This document shows positions 10,053 through 20,951 of a stretch of 53,115 nt of DNA, piece after piece. Location: NCBI GenBank assembly GCA_903772945.1, contig CAICTM010000682.1:1-53115 (forward strand), read 5' to 3'. This stretch comes from Seminavis robusta. Taxonomy: Eukaryota; Bacillariophyta; Bacillariophyceae; Naviculales; Naviculaceae. Below the pieces are notes generated by a model that saw nothing but the letters and a program-made list of their open reading frames with translations, was not told the origin of the DNA and did no database searches. Made by a program: the position numbers and the translations under genes. Within the stretch, counting starts at the first letter, position 1. Each line of letters starts with the position of its first letter.

Positions 10053-13000
10053 ATGGATCCACTCCCAAAAAACATGCAAATCGACAGCGAAAGCAGCGAC
10101 GATGACTTCCGCGACGAAGATCACTCTAGCAGTAATCACAACACTACCTCGGATACCCCTGAGAGTGGCACTAGCAGTGATCAGCAAGCCTCCCAGTCTG
10201 CCATTGCCCAGGCAGAGACACGGGCTTTGTACCGATCCAAGGTTGCCGTTGTTTCTCTCTTGGCCATGACGGCTATTCTCGCTGCTGGATTGGCTTACCA
10301 CTTCTCACGCCAGGCTGAGACCGCAGACTTTGAACGTCAGGTAAGTCAAGTTAAGCTAAGACAGACAGCTACTGAAGCAGGGGTCGTGGCTGAGGTGCTG
10401 TTTGGTTGTGCCCCCGGCTTTCCAGGCTGCCCAGGGATCCTTGGGGTGATGTCTTGTGTGTGTGACTTCACTTTGCTGACTACCTTCTGCTATCTGTCCT
10501 ATCTTGCTTGCACTTGCTCTTACCTACCTTGCTACCGGTACCCTGTCAGTTTGATGACTATGCCAACTCCATTGACGAGCTTGTCCACTTGGAAGCCCAT
10601 GATATATATGTGGCAGTGGACGGATTCGCCCACACCGTCACGTCCTACACGCATTCGTCCAACAAGACTTGGCCGTTTATTACAATGCCAGACTTCGAGA
10701 TCAGGGGACATGATGTCATCAAGGTTGCAAGCGTGGTCGCAGTAGCCTTTTCTCCATTGATCGTTGATGTGGAGAAAGAAGCTTACGAGATCTTTACTAC
10801 CTACAATGAAGATTGGATTGCAGATGGTATCGCTTACACCACTGGTGAGAGTCTTCCCGAAAATTTCAAGCGCGTCCCTTCCAAGATCTACCGATGGGAA
10901 GAATTGCAAAACGGAAACAGGGTCCCCACGGTCGAGAATGGCCCTGGCCCATTCCTCCCTGTCTGGCAAACAGCTCCGGCTCCTATGAACCCTCGTGTGG
11001 TCAACTTCAACCTCCTTTCTTCCGAGCCGTTTGCCCAGACCTTTGAAACCATGCAGACCTACAATAACAGCATTGTCTCCAAGGCCATGCCACTTGCTGA
11101 CATCCCATTCGAGATTTCGTCCCCTGATCTAGTGGAAACGGAGAATCCGCACTCGGTCGTCCTTGGCCCGATCTACGATAACTTTACTCAAGACGCCAAG
11201 ATTGTTGGGACTGTTGCGGCGGTGATCGACTGGAGTTCCTTCTTCAGCTCCTTCCTCGCCGTTGACGACCACCCCGTGTTGGTGGTCATGCATGGATCTT
11301 GCGGAGACGACATGTCCTTTGAAGTGAGGGGACACGATGTCGAGTTCCTCGGTTATGAAGACTTCCACGACCCCAAGTACAATCATCTCGAACGATCTTC
11401 CGTACTGGATCTATCATCACCTCATAACGACAGAACCAAAGCTCAAGCCTCTGGAGACTGCCAATACGTTCTTCGTATCTACCCCACTGATGAACTCGAA
11501 GACGCCTACAGGTCCCCCCAGCCCGTCATTTATGCCATTTGCATGCTCCTCGTCTTTGCGATGACGGCCGCTGTCTTCCTCGTCTACGATATCTATGTCC
11601 GTCGACGACAGCAAAAGGTCTTGGATTCGGCCGCAAAGTCCGCGGCCATTGTGCACTCTCTCTTCCCCAAAAGTATTACTGATCGCATGATGAAGGACCT
11701 TGACGAACAAAAGAAAGGCAAGGATGACTCCGCAAGGTTCAAGTTCTCGGTCAAGAACCAAATGAAGGACTTTTTGCAGGATGACAAGAACACTGCTGTC
11801 AATGTTGCTGCTGGTGTCTACGATACCAAACCCATTGCCGATCTGTAAGTGAAATGATATCTTTGTCACCCCATTGTCGTTTGTCAAATATAGTCTGTGC
11901 CACTGACGCACCTTTATTTCAATGCTTATGCACACAGATTCCCTGCCTGTACGGTTCTATTTGCTGACATTGTTGGTAAGTCAATGACAAGTCTCTCTTT
12001 CAATTCCCTCAAACCTGCTTGCCCTGCCACGTGCTCAACCAAAAGTTTGCCACGGTTTCTTCTCTCATTCTTTCAGGCTTTACTGCATGGAGTTCCGTTC
12101 GAGAACCTAGCCAGGTCTTTGTCCTCCTTGAGGTAAGCTGCCTTTAAACTGGTGACGCCTGGTGCCTGTCTGCCAAACAATTTGAGGCTAACATGCATTC
12201 TATTTTCAGACTCTCTATGCCAGCTTCGACAGGTAGGTCTGAACGATTGCGGATGTTGTGCCTGGCTTCGCCGGAAACGCGGTCTTACAATACAGTGATC
12301 ATTCAACGACTGCAGCATTGCAAAGCGTCGACGCATCTTCAAGGGTAAGGCTCAACTGCGAAGAACAAGCCTCCAGTTTGGGTCGGGTCCCACTCTTTGT
12401 GGTATCTAACGTTTTTGCTCACCTCTTCGTGCAGTTGAAACGATCGGTGACTGTGTATGTAACTTCATTTCTTGTTGGAACTGCTGGCAAACCGTTCTCT
12501 CCCCCCTCACCCACATGCCTCTACACCTCTTCAACATTTAGTACGTCGCCGTCAGCGGATTGCCTGAACCTAGAAAGGACCACGCATCTGCCATGTGTCG
12601 CTTTGCTCGAGACATTCAAATCGTGATGCAGACACTTTGCAAGGACTTGGAAAACACACTCGGTCCAGACACGGGTGATCTAGGTCTGAGAGTTGGTCTT
12701 CACAGGTAAGGAAGGAGTGCTCTTTTGGGCTGCATGCATGGTGACTCGTTGTGTTCGCTCATTGACCGTACCGGAAACTTCTTTCCCCACTTTATAGTGG
12801 TCCCGTGACAGCAGGTGTGTTGCGCGGCGATAAGAGTCGCTTCCAGTTGTTTGGAGATACCGGTATGTGGCGCTTGGAATCGCACCAAAGATCCTGATGT
12901 CTTTCCTCATTGCTCACTTTGCTGTCCGCTCTTCTTTGCGGTTCTACAGTCAACACCGCAGCAAGGATGGAGTCCACAGGAATGAGAGACCGCATCCACA

Positions 13001-15633
13001 TGTCCTTCGAGACCGCTGAGCAACTCCGAGCTGGTGGTAAAGAGAACTGGACCAAGCAACGGGATGACAAGATTGTCGCCAAGGGCAAAGGCAAGTTCGA
13101 CGATAGAATTGGTGCGACTTCCCCGAGTTGCAACCTTCTCACTCATTCAATTGTTTTCTGGCCCGCAGGAGAGATGGAGACCTTTTGGCTCGTAGCGCCG
13201 AGGAAACAGTCCGCAACCAGCGACAGTTCAACCGACCAAGCTCCCGTTGAAATGGCTACCGAGAGCCACCACGTTGCCAGCATGAGCGACGAAAGCGATG
13301 ACGACAACGGCGTCTCCAAGGCAGTTGACAAGAGTCTGAAGGAACAGAAGCCTCTTCCACCCAAGCTTCAGCGCCTTGTCCGGTGGAACGCGGATGTCTT
13401 GAACCGTCTCCTTAAGCAAATTGTTGCAAGGAGGAACGCCAAGACTCAGCAAGGATTGAAGGCACTCCTGCATTCCGCTTCATCGGCCGCGACAGACGAA
13501 AGTTCCATTGCTGGTGGCACTGTGATCGACGAGGTGAAGGAAGTGATTGCTTTGCCAAAGTTTGATGCCAAGGCTGCCAGAAATCAGCAAGATCCCCGCA
13601 CAATTCAGCTGGACAAGGAAGTCACAGATCAGTTGCACAACTATGTTACAGTCATCGCTTCTCTCTACCGCAGTGAAGTGCCATTCCACAACTTTGAGGT
13701 GAGCCAAAAACGGCGCTGCCTACCTCTTGTCTTGTTTTTTCGTAGCTCATTGTGCCTTTGCCGAATTCTTTCTTCCGCAAAGCATGCTTCACATGTCACC
13801 ATGAGCGGTAAGCCCAAGACCACGAGGACAGAGGCACACTTTACCATGCATTTGGCCTCACACAAAAGCAACTTCGTTTCTGAATGTAGTGGTCAAGATG
13901 ATCTCCCGTGTTGTGGCTCCTGAAGAAGTCCTTTCCGCCGAGCAGGATGACGAGGGTGCTATGCAAAAGAATCTTCACGTAAGATTTAATTACGTTCCCT
14001 CCTTGGTGCCTGCTTCTGTCGTCTTACATGTGTGCGTGCGCCCATCTTCTCCTCTTTGCACCAAAGGACCACACCTATGGGTACGTACAGCAACCTCTGC
14101 CTTACGTGCCACTTCCCACACTGACTCAAAAAGCATCTCACGTTCAACGTTTTGCTCTTTTGATCTCTTCAGAATCACTAGCGATCCGTTGACACAATTC
14201 GCCGTTGTCTTGTCCGCCCTCGTCCATGACGTTGGTACGTCGCTTCAAAACAGAATCTCGTCTATGGCTCTCCTTGACATCGCCTTACCTTGCAAGCTCG
14301 TTCATTCGCTGCTCTTAGATCACACTGGCGTCCCCAACACAACTCTCATCAAGGAGGGCAGCCGTCTAGCCAAGGTCTACAAGAACAAGAGTATCGCTGA
14401 GCAAAACTCTGGTAAGCCTCCAACTCCACGGTCGCTCTTTGCTTGTAACTTCCCCGCGTCAGGTTCAACTCACTGAATCCTCCGTTCTTCTTTGTCCTCC
14501 AGTGGACATTGCCCTCGACTTGCTCATGGATGAGAGCTTCAACGAGCTACGAGCCACGATCTACTCCAGCGAGAACGAGAAGAAGCGTTTCCGCCAACTC
14601 GTCGTGAACACAGTCATGGCCGTAAGTTTATTACTGTGCCGCCTCAATATATATCTTTTGAAGCTTTGCAAGCAAAACCTTATCACGGACCGTTCATCTT
14701 TCGTTTAACTCGACCTTCCCAGACGGACATCGTTGATAAAGATCTCAAAGAACTCCGAAACGCTCGATGGGACAAAGCATTCCAACACAAGGTCTTGTAC
14801 GATGCTGCTGCCATTCAAGAGGACGTCAACCGAAAGGCTACCATCGTTGTAAGTCCATCGTTGAGCTCGATGGGTATCCTATCATCACGGGCACAGCACC
14901 ACTCACACGAGCCGGTTCGTTCGTTCTTGTAGATTGAGCACTTGATTCAAGCCAGTGATGTCGCACACACAGTAAGTCAAGTCGAGCCAGACAGCAGAGG
15001 ACACACTCCTCAGTGAACTTTTTGGAACTCACTCAACTTCTTCCTGCTTTTTATCCCTTTCAGATGCAACATTGGCACATTTACCGCAAGTGGAACGAGG
15101 TAAGCAAGCGATCGACAGACCTTTAGTCTCCACATATAGCCAGCAAGCCGTTGCAGTTTTCTAACTCTCTGCTGCCTTGAATTGTTTGCTTGCCACCCAC
15201 AGAACTTCTTCTTTGAGAACCTTCATGCCTACCGCTCTGGTCGTGCCGGCCGAGACCCCGCCGAATTCTGGTATAAAGGAGAGATGGGTAAGTTCTTTCC
15301 AGCATTCGCTAATATCCATCATCTTGCATTACACGGTATGCTAACTGTCGCGCATCATTTGCAAACAATTTGCAATCGATCATAGGCTTCTTTGACTTTT
15401 ACATTATCCCCCTCGCAAAGAAGTTGAAAGAATGTGGTGTCTTTGGTGTGTCTTGTGATGAATACCTCAACTACGCACTTGCAAACCGAAAGGAGTGGGA
15501 GTCTCGCGGGGAAGACGAAGTTGCGGAGATGCTCGAGAAGTACAACAATCTCTTCCCTCCAGAAGCGGAAAAGTTCAATGACGAAACAGCGGAAGAGAAG
15601 AGCGAACAAGAAGTGGTGCCTCCATCTGCTTAG
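10053..15633 (+). CDS. Receptor-type guanylate cyclase fused to class I cyclic nucleotide phosphodiesterase
   Basis: Makes cGMP and probably hydrolyses cyclic nucleotide in one membrane protein. I derive 22 exons: 10053-10340, 10550-11844, 11938-11975, 12077-12132, 12210-12232, 12316-12344, 12435-12454, 12542-12705, 12798-12862, 12950-13090, 13169-13698, 13783-13807, 13890-13978, 14067-14080, 14173-14234, 14319-14411, 14503-14621, 14723-14848, 14933-14971, 15064-15099, 15203-15287, 15386-15633. They total 1,194 codons and every junction keeps frame. Helices at about residues 63-84 and 422-442 flank a 335-residue ectodomain. The cyclase has FADIVGFT (metal Asp538), VETIGDCY (guanine-type Glu578, metal Asp582) and FGDTVNTAARME (Asn661, Arg665). 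The phosphodiesterase has HNFEHA (His880, His884), HDVDHTGVPN (His944, Asp945) and ASDVAHT (Asp1068). Odd points: Gln654 sits where guanylate cyclases usually have Cys, Glu1111 where class I phosphodiesterases have their Gln, and intron 10 is GC-AG. The start is ATG 10053, in the context CCATGG. Confidence 0.93.
13091..13168 (+). other. GC-AG intron inside the cyclase/phosphodiesterase gene
   Basis: The donor is AAAG|GCAAGT and the acceptor CCCGCAG. Removal restores the conserved KGKGEMETFWL end of the cyclase domain. The 78 nt are a multiple of three with no in-frame stop, so retention would add 26 residues and not truncate the protein. Confidence 0.75.
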
Positions 15634-15750
15634 ATTGGAGTGCTTCTTTTAAAAATGGGTGTGGGGAAGAGACACCCTGTTTGCATGTTGCACATTTGCA
15701 CTTTCTATAAAAGTTTCAGCAGTATAGATCAATACATTACATTCAACTCC

Positions 15751-15918
15751 CTCGTTCCTTTTTTGATGTACAAGGTTAAAAAGGTTGGGGGGCGAAAAAC
15801 ACAAGGAGGATTGGCAAAAGGATTTGGGCTGAAGACGCATAGCTGGCTCCTCCTCCCCTCGTTTCGTTTTGATGTGCAAGGTTGGGGGCGAAAGACACAA
15901 GAAGGATTGGCAAAAGGA
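15751..15918 (+). repeat. Imperfect direct repeat downstream of the cyclase gene
   Basis: Two copies, 15751-15822 and 15858-15918, share CTCGTT, TTTTGATGT, CAAGGTT, a GGGGGCGAAA block and GGATTGGCAAAAGGA. Small indels separate them. The repeat lies about 120 bp past the stop codon and may overlap the 3' untranslated region. Confidence 0.8.
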
Positions 15919-16208
15919 CCGCACAAGCTGCGGAGGGCGCGAGAGAGGCTAAAAGGCGTGGTCACTCACAGGATCCAATCGCACATCCGCGCCGATTGAT
16001 TTGCTGCGTCCTGCACAGGTCATTTGTCTCGTTCTTGCTAGACCAGACCGCTTTCGTCTACTTGTCGAGGCAGTGCGTTCAGCTATTGCAAGTGGATAGG
16101 GAGAGTTGTATCTATCTATCATTCCTTTTTTATTAAAAGTCTATGAATTACAACAATGATAATGGACAGTCCGAGAAGACGAGCGAATGCATCCTGTGGT
16201 CTCCCTTA

Positions 16209-17663
16209 TTAGTTGAAGACACAGGAAAGATCAAGCGCACGCCCCTTTCCTCTGCCCGGAATTGGGGTGGTTGCAACCGGTCCTCTGCCAGGAGCGGCTG
16301 GGACAGACCTGCGCTGCGTCGTCTTTGGCATGACTTTGCTGCCTCGGCTGGTGGTGGTCGGAAGTACCTTTGACCTGAGTGGCAATGGTGTTGCTTCAGA
16401 TGCCGACTTTGTCTTTCGTGGAGGATTCTTGGTCGCTTTGAGCTGTGTAACAACTTGTTTCTTGCTGGGCGATACAGACCTGGCAGTTGTCTTCCTGACG
16501 ACATTGGCTGTCGTGGAGGTTGTTGCAGTAGAAGCGCGCCTTTTCGACGCTTTGGGTGAAACAGAAGCCCTGGATTTGGGAGGAGCCACGGTCGTTGCGG
16601 CGGTTGGTTTGATGGTTGCAGGAGATTGTGAGGTAGCAGCAGGCTTTGTCGTCACTGATTGCTTGGCCACCGCCTTCACTGTTATTGGCTTGGCTACTGC
16701 CTTTGTAGTTGTTGTCACTGCTGGTTTTGCAGGCTCAGGGGAGACGGGGCTTTTTGTGCAGGCTTTCGAAGCAGCAGCACTGGCCAATGCGGCACCACGG
16801 AGCCTTCCGGGCACTTGGGTTGTTTGCTTGAAAGTGCAGTTTCTCTTGATCTTGTTCCTGACACGTGTTCCAGAAGTGCCCGACTTCTTGCCGGGAGCCA
16901 CATAGGCTGTACTAGTGGGGGTTGAGGCTGCAGCAGCAGCTGCAGACTTTCGTTTTTCCTGAGCAGACTCGTCCTCTTCAAAGGAGGACAAAGACGATGT
17001 GGACGCAGTGATCCAGCTATCGTTAGACTTCTTTTTGGAGTTTGTCTTGGCAAAGACATCACTGAGGGTGAGCTCTGGCTCCCCAGTCGATTGCTTGATT
17101 CTTTGGGAACGAGACGTCCTGGAGCTCGTGGGAGTCGCAGTACTAGCCTTAACCCTATTGGAAGGTGTGACAGATGGTTTGCTGCTGTTTGCAGCACTAC
17201 TAGTAGTCTCCTTTTGATAGGCTTGAATGTCAGCCTGATCTTGTTTGCCTCTCTTGATGGCTTGCACAGTGGCGTCTTTGCTAGCTCTTTGCGAGAGTTG
17301 TGCAATCTTGTCCCAATTGATTGCTTGTTGCTGGCCTTTGATCAACTGTGCGTCCTGTTCATCCAAAACGGCGTTGTAAACTCCCACTCGGTTCATGAAG
17401 GATTCTGTGTTTCCCTCTTCCGTCTTTCGCTCCAAGCCACGCATGGAGTGGTCCGGGCCATTGGCAGGGATTTCACCCGATTCTACTAGTACAATCAGCT
17501 CGTCCGCTAACAAACTGAAGCTCTCGACTTCCTTGCGGGAGTACCACAGCGCTTCCACGTCTTCAGCGTCATAGTAGCACAGACTGGGAATCGCTTTTAC
17601 CCGTTGCTTCTTGCTGAAAGCGACTGAACGCCCTTGTTTGTCTTGTGCCGTATTGTAGCCCAT
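16209..17663 (-). CDS. Diatom LWYS/RGLE-domain protein with long Ala/Thr/Lys-rich tail
   Basis: Single exon of 484 residues from ATG 17663. The first about 150 residues form a folded-looking domain: VAFSKKQRVKAIPS, then ALWYSRKEV, then MRGLERKTEEG, then AVLDEQDAQ and IAQLSQRASKDATVQAI. The same order of motifs is found in the gene at 42021-42809, so the two are paralogues of one family. I believe proteins with this domain are numerous in diatom genomes, but its function is not known to me. From about residue 155 the protein is low-complexity, rich in Ala, Thr, Ser, Lys and Pro, very basic and probably disordered, ending in a PGRG-containing tail. Nucleic acid or partner binding by the tail is speculation. 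Confidence 0.8.
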   Translation of the reverse strand: MGYNTAQDKQGRSVAFSKKQRVKAIPSLCYYDAEDVEALWYSRKEVESFSLLADELIVLVESGEIPANGPDHSMRGLERKTEEGNTESFMNRVGVYNAVLDEQDAQLIKGQQQAINWDKIAQLSQRASKDATVQAIKRGKQDQADIQAYQKETTSSAANSSKPSVTPSNRVKASTATPTSSRTSRSQRIKQSTGEPELTLSDVFAKTNSKKKSNDSWITASTSSLSSFEEDESAQEKRKSAAAAAASTPTSTAYVAPGKKSGTSGTRVRNKIKRNCTFKQTTQVPGRLRGAALASAAASKACTKSPVSPEPAKPAVTTTTKAVAKPITVKAVAKQSVTTKPAATSQSPATIKPTAATTVAPPKSRASVSPKASKRRASTATTSTTANVVRKTTARSVSPSKKQVVTQLKATKNPPRKTKSASEATPLPLRSKVLPTTTSRGSKVMPKTTQRRSVPAAPGRGPVATTPIPGRGKGRALDLSCVFN

Positions 17664-18849
17664 GGTCGTGAAATTTATACTTTTTGTGTTTTCTGTTTTG
17701 GTCTTGTGAGCTTCTAGCTAGCTAGAACAATGACGGAGTCACACTTGGTTCCGTAGGTTAAAAAATGGTAGAAGGGTGAATAAAGCACCACCTGAGGAAG
17801 TGACTACTAGCTAGCTTGTTAGTAATAGTAAGCTAGGTCGAGCCTTCTTTGATCACCGCAAGGAATGGCAACTGTGGTTAGCTAGCAGCAGAGATGTAGC
17901 TAGCTGGTACCAACAGGCCAACAGGTTTGCAGCGGTGGAATAAATGGCATCAAGAGCTTCTGGCAAAATATCCTCGAGCAACAGCAATTGCAACGGCAAG
18001 ACCCAGCAAGATGACCAACCCAAAGGTAATCGTGGTTTTAACTAAACTTTGCATGAAATGTGAGCTGCCAAAAAGTCACTTTGCCGCTAGATTCTGCCGG
18101 AACGAATAAATAGGTAAACCACCAAGAGCACATCACGATCAAAAAGAGTTATTTCGGTTACGAATGCTTGCCTTCTTGGATGACCACGGCAACCATTCAT
18201 TAACAAATGGGAGGCAATTGAACTTTAAAGAATCACAATCTAGTAAGATCTTCACGTATTGTTTAAATCTAGGCGTCTCAATGCCACAAGACTGCTTACC
18301 CATGTGAGTTAGAGAGCTACACGCCAATGCCAACAACTTCGCATACAAGTGATCAAAGCCCTTCATGCCTGCATGAAGAAGACAAAAGCCTCGCTAGCAA
18401 GTCCCGCCATATCAAATTTTCTACTGTGTACACTACTGTACATTCTACAGCACAGTACTGTACAAGCTACTGTACGTTGATTAAAAGGGACCTCATGATT
18501 TTACATAGAGTATTCGAATGCATTTTTGTACTAGTACATGATGTATTCGAAGATGAATCAATCGAATGTGATCGACACAAAAGACAATGTGAGGCTATTT
18601 GAACATCCCGGGCCGCCATGTTGTCTGCATAGATGAATACAATATAATAGTGAAAGTGCAGGTACTAGCTAGTATGCCATTCAGCCAAGTTGAACCTCTT
18701 TGGTGGAAGGCACTCCTGCTCTCTACATGTAGTAAAAAGGAGGCACCGGGTAAGCAACCCAAATTGCACCTCTCTTTCATTTTTTTAAAAGTTGCTGCCA
18801 GGGGTGAATACCGTACCGGTACCGGCACCTTTCGTACCGCATTCATTGG
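17664..18849. other. Intergenic between two minus-strand genes
   Basis: No gene supported. It contains the presumed promoter of the LWYS/RGLE gene at its left end and the 3' flank of the dioxygenase-like gene at its right end. TACTGTACA-type palindromic words cluster at 18421-18480. TACCGGTACCGG is at 18814-18826. Confidence 0.5.
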
Positions 18850-19117
18850 CTAGCTCGGGGGTTGTTTGGATCGTTTCGAGGCACGTCCCTGTTTCTCCCC
18901 AGAATCGGTGGATGATCTCTTTCCGAACAGCGAGACACTTTCCTCCTCTTCATCATCGTCGTCATTTTTATCGTCATTGTCGTTATTCATCTCCTGGAGA
19001 TCTAGAGCTCCATCCTCAGGTTCATCGTCATTGGCTGCATCATAGTCATCTTCAAACTGGTCCCCGTACCCTCCAGTCTCTGCATTTAGCATTTCTTCCA
19101 ACATGGCTTCTTCTTCG

Positions 19118-19152
<35 letters not shown>

Positions 19153-20313
19153 GTCCTCTCTGTCCTCTTTCAGCTTTTCATCCTTCTCGGCAGCAGCCTT
19201 ACAATTATTGTCCTCTGTTTGATTTTGTTTTTGCTTTTGCTTTTGCTTTTGCTGCTGCTCCTTCATGGCCTTGACATATTCCAAAAATACTTTTTGCCGG
19301 TACGATTCCTCCAACTCGTCCTCGTGGTCTTTGCAATATTGATAACACGCTTGAACCGTATCCTTGGATAAGTCAAATCGTTGGTAATAGATGAGCAACT
19401 GTGCGCACACCAATAGCAATCGAATGTGAAATGGAGGCCCACTTGAGATCTCTGATGATGACGACGACGAGCAGAAATAATGTTGTTCTGCACGGGTCAA
19501 GTAGCTTTTTTCAAAGGCAGGATCACTGCAGACAAAGGAAATGGCAACTCGAGGGGGCATTTTGGAGTTTGGTTCTCTTGCGGACCCCCAATGAATGATC
19601 CTATGCGTGAACAGCAATGACGTGCCCTGTTTTCTTGGCAGTGCTCGGATGTGTTGAAAGGCTTGCTTGTTGGGTAGGGCGCGTTGCAAGGGGTCTTGTG
19701 TGTCCGTGTCTCCACTCATGTATCCAGGATCGTGTGGTTTGGGTATGACATAGAGACAACTGTTTTCAGGAGTGGCATCCGTGAGCGCTATCCAATGAGT
19801 GACAAACTTGGCGTCATTGTCATTGTCATTGTCATTGTCATTTTCAGCAGCACCATGGAAACTGTGTTTTACGTTTTCAGGTTGACGATCGCGATGAGGA
19901 CTGAATCCTTCGCCTTGAATGTACCATGCCAAAATGTCAAAATTGAATTGATTCTTGTGGTGCGTCGACTGCTGCATAATGTGCCGTGAAACGCTGGCCA
20001 GCTCCCATGTTTCGTCAAAGAGGAGAATGAAGGAGGCTGGGTAACCTACTGCTTGCAGTGATTCCACGCCGGCACGAAGTTTCTGTACCAAGCCAGGATC
20101 TAGCGGTTCGTCTACTCGAACGTAACCATCTTGGTTCAGACAATGACGCCGCCGTTGGGCTTCTTCCGACTTGACGTCGTCCTTGGCAGTCGTACCGGTA
20201 CGAGTTGTTCTACTAGTACCGTTACAGATGGAAAGCTTGGTGCAGACAGATTCCCAGAAGCTTGGTCTACTCCAAGACTCTCGATTGCTGTTGGAGAGTG
20301 AATCATATGACAT
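18850..20313 (-). CDS. Phytanoyl-CoA dioxygenase-like 2OG-Fe(II) oxygenase with acidic tail
   Basis: Single exon of 487 residues from ATG 20313. The central region (about 55-270) resembles the PhyH family of 2-oxoglutarate/iron oxygenases. Iron-binding HxD is at His140-Asp142 (GFSPHRDRQ), the distal histidine at about His241 (HRIIHWGS), and a 2-oxoglutarate-type Arg at about 255 (PPRVAISF). Substrate is unknown. A helical Gln/Lys-rich stretch follows (about 355-370), then a long acidic tail with an uninterrupted run of 13 Asp and many Glu, and a basic end (KRSKQPPS) that could act as a nuclear signal. Three in-frame microsatellites (Asn-Asp, Gln-Lys and poly-Asp) lie in the gene, so length variation between alleles is likely. 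No targeting peptide is evident. Confidence 0.8.
19114..19156 (+). repeat. Trinucleotide/hexanucleotide repeat encoding poly-Asp
   Basis: A run of TCGTCATCG units within the dioxygenase-like gene, read on the minus strand as consecutive Asp codons. Confidence 0.85.
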
Positions 20314-20690
20314 TCTACCTGTACGTACCGGTACCGTATTAGCAAGTATGGCTGTGCGAGAATGTACCGGTACCTTAGTTGCCTGTTACATGTAGCTTAT
20401 GGCATTGCATTCAAACTCATGTATAAAACATGTACAATCACTAAAGTTAGTGGCTGCATGCTGCATGAGCAGAGCCTTGCATCTGGTTTGGATGTTTGGA
20501 TGAGTAGTGGCGAGGGAGTGATACTCAAAGACTTAACAGATAAAAGATACTTAGCCCTATTAATACCCCAATACAAGTAAGTCATCAAGCTCCTCGCACA
20601 AGCTGCACACTCTACTCTCAGATTGCGTTATACAGACACCCTACACAACCAAAACTCGTTCAGTCTCTCAACACCCCACTGCCCTTTGCC

Positions 20691-20951
20691 ATGCAACGAC
20701 CAAGACCTTGCTCTCTCGCGGTCATTGCCCTCCTACAGACCAACTCTCATGGAGAAACACCCCTACAGATTTCACAACGAAACTCTAATGTACCAGAACA
20801 AATCCTCAACTTTTTACAGGATGTCGATGCAGCCATGAGGGAACAAATTGCACTACACAACGAAACCGAAAACGAAACCATGGTAGATCAGCTCGCGCTT
20901 GTATTCATGGATCATCATGGCCCCGACACTTGGCTCGAGGATCTCCTCTGA
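20691..20951 (+). CDS. Possible ankyrin-type fragment
   Basis: ATG frame of 86 residues. The segment NSHGETPLQISQRN and the helix-like stretch after it resemble one ankyrin unit and match in style the NLHGETPLLLAER unit of the minus-strand ankyrin protein at 24388-25602. The frame is open upstream of the ATG back to about 20580, so this may be the last exon of a longer or decayed gene. It is too short to be sure. Confidence 0.3.
   Translation: MQRPRPCSLAVIALLQTNSHGETPLQISQRNSNVPEQILNFLQDVDAAMREQIALHNETENETMVDQLALVFMDHHGPDTWLEDLL

Noticed and set aside
12910..13923. A 337-codon frame read as a separate gene
   Set aside because: It is three exons of the cyclase/phosphodiesterase joined by a stop-free intron, preceded and followed by intron sequence.
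16213..16905. Plus-strand 230-codon hydrophobic frame
   Set aside because: It is the antisense shadow of the Ala/Thr-rich tail of the minus-strand LWYS/RGLE gene; valine and glycine runs arise from the complement.
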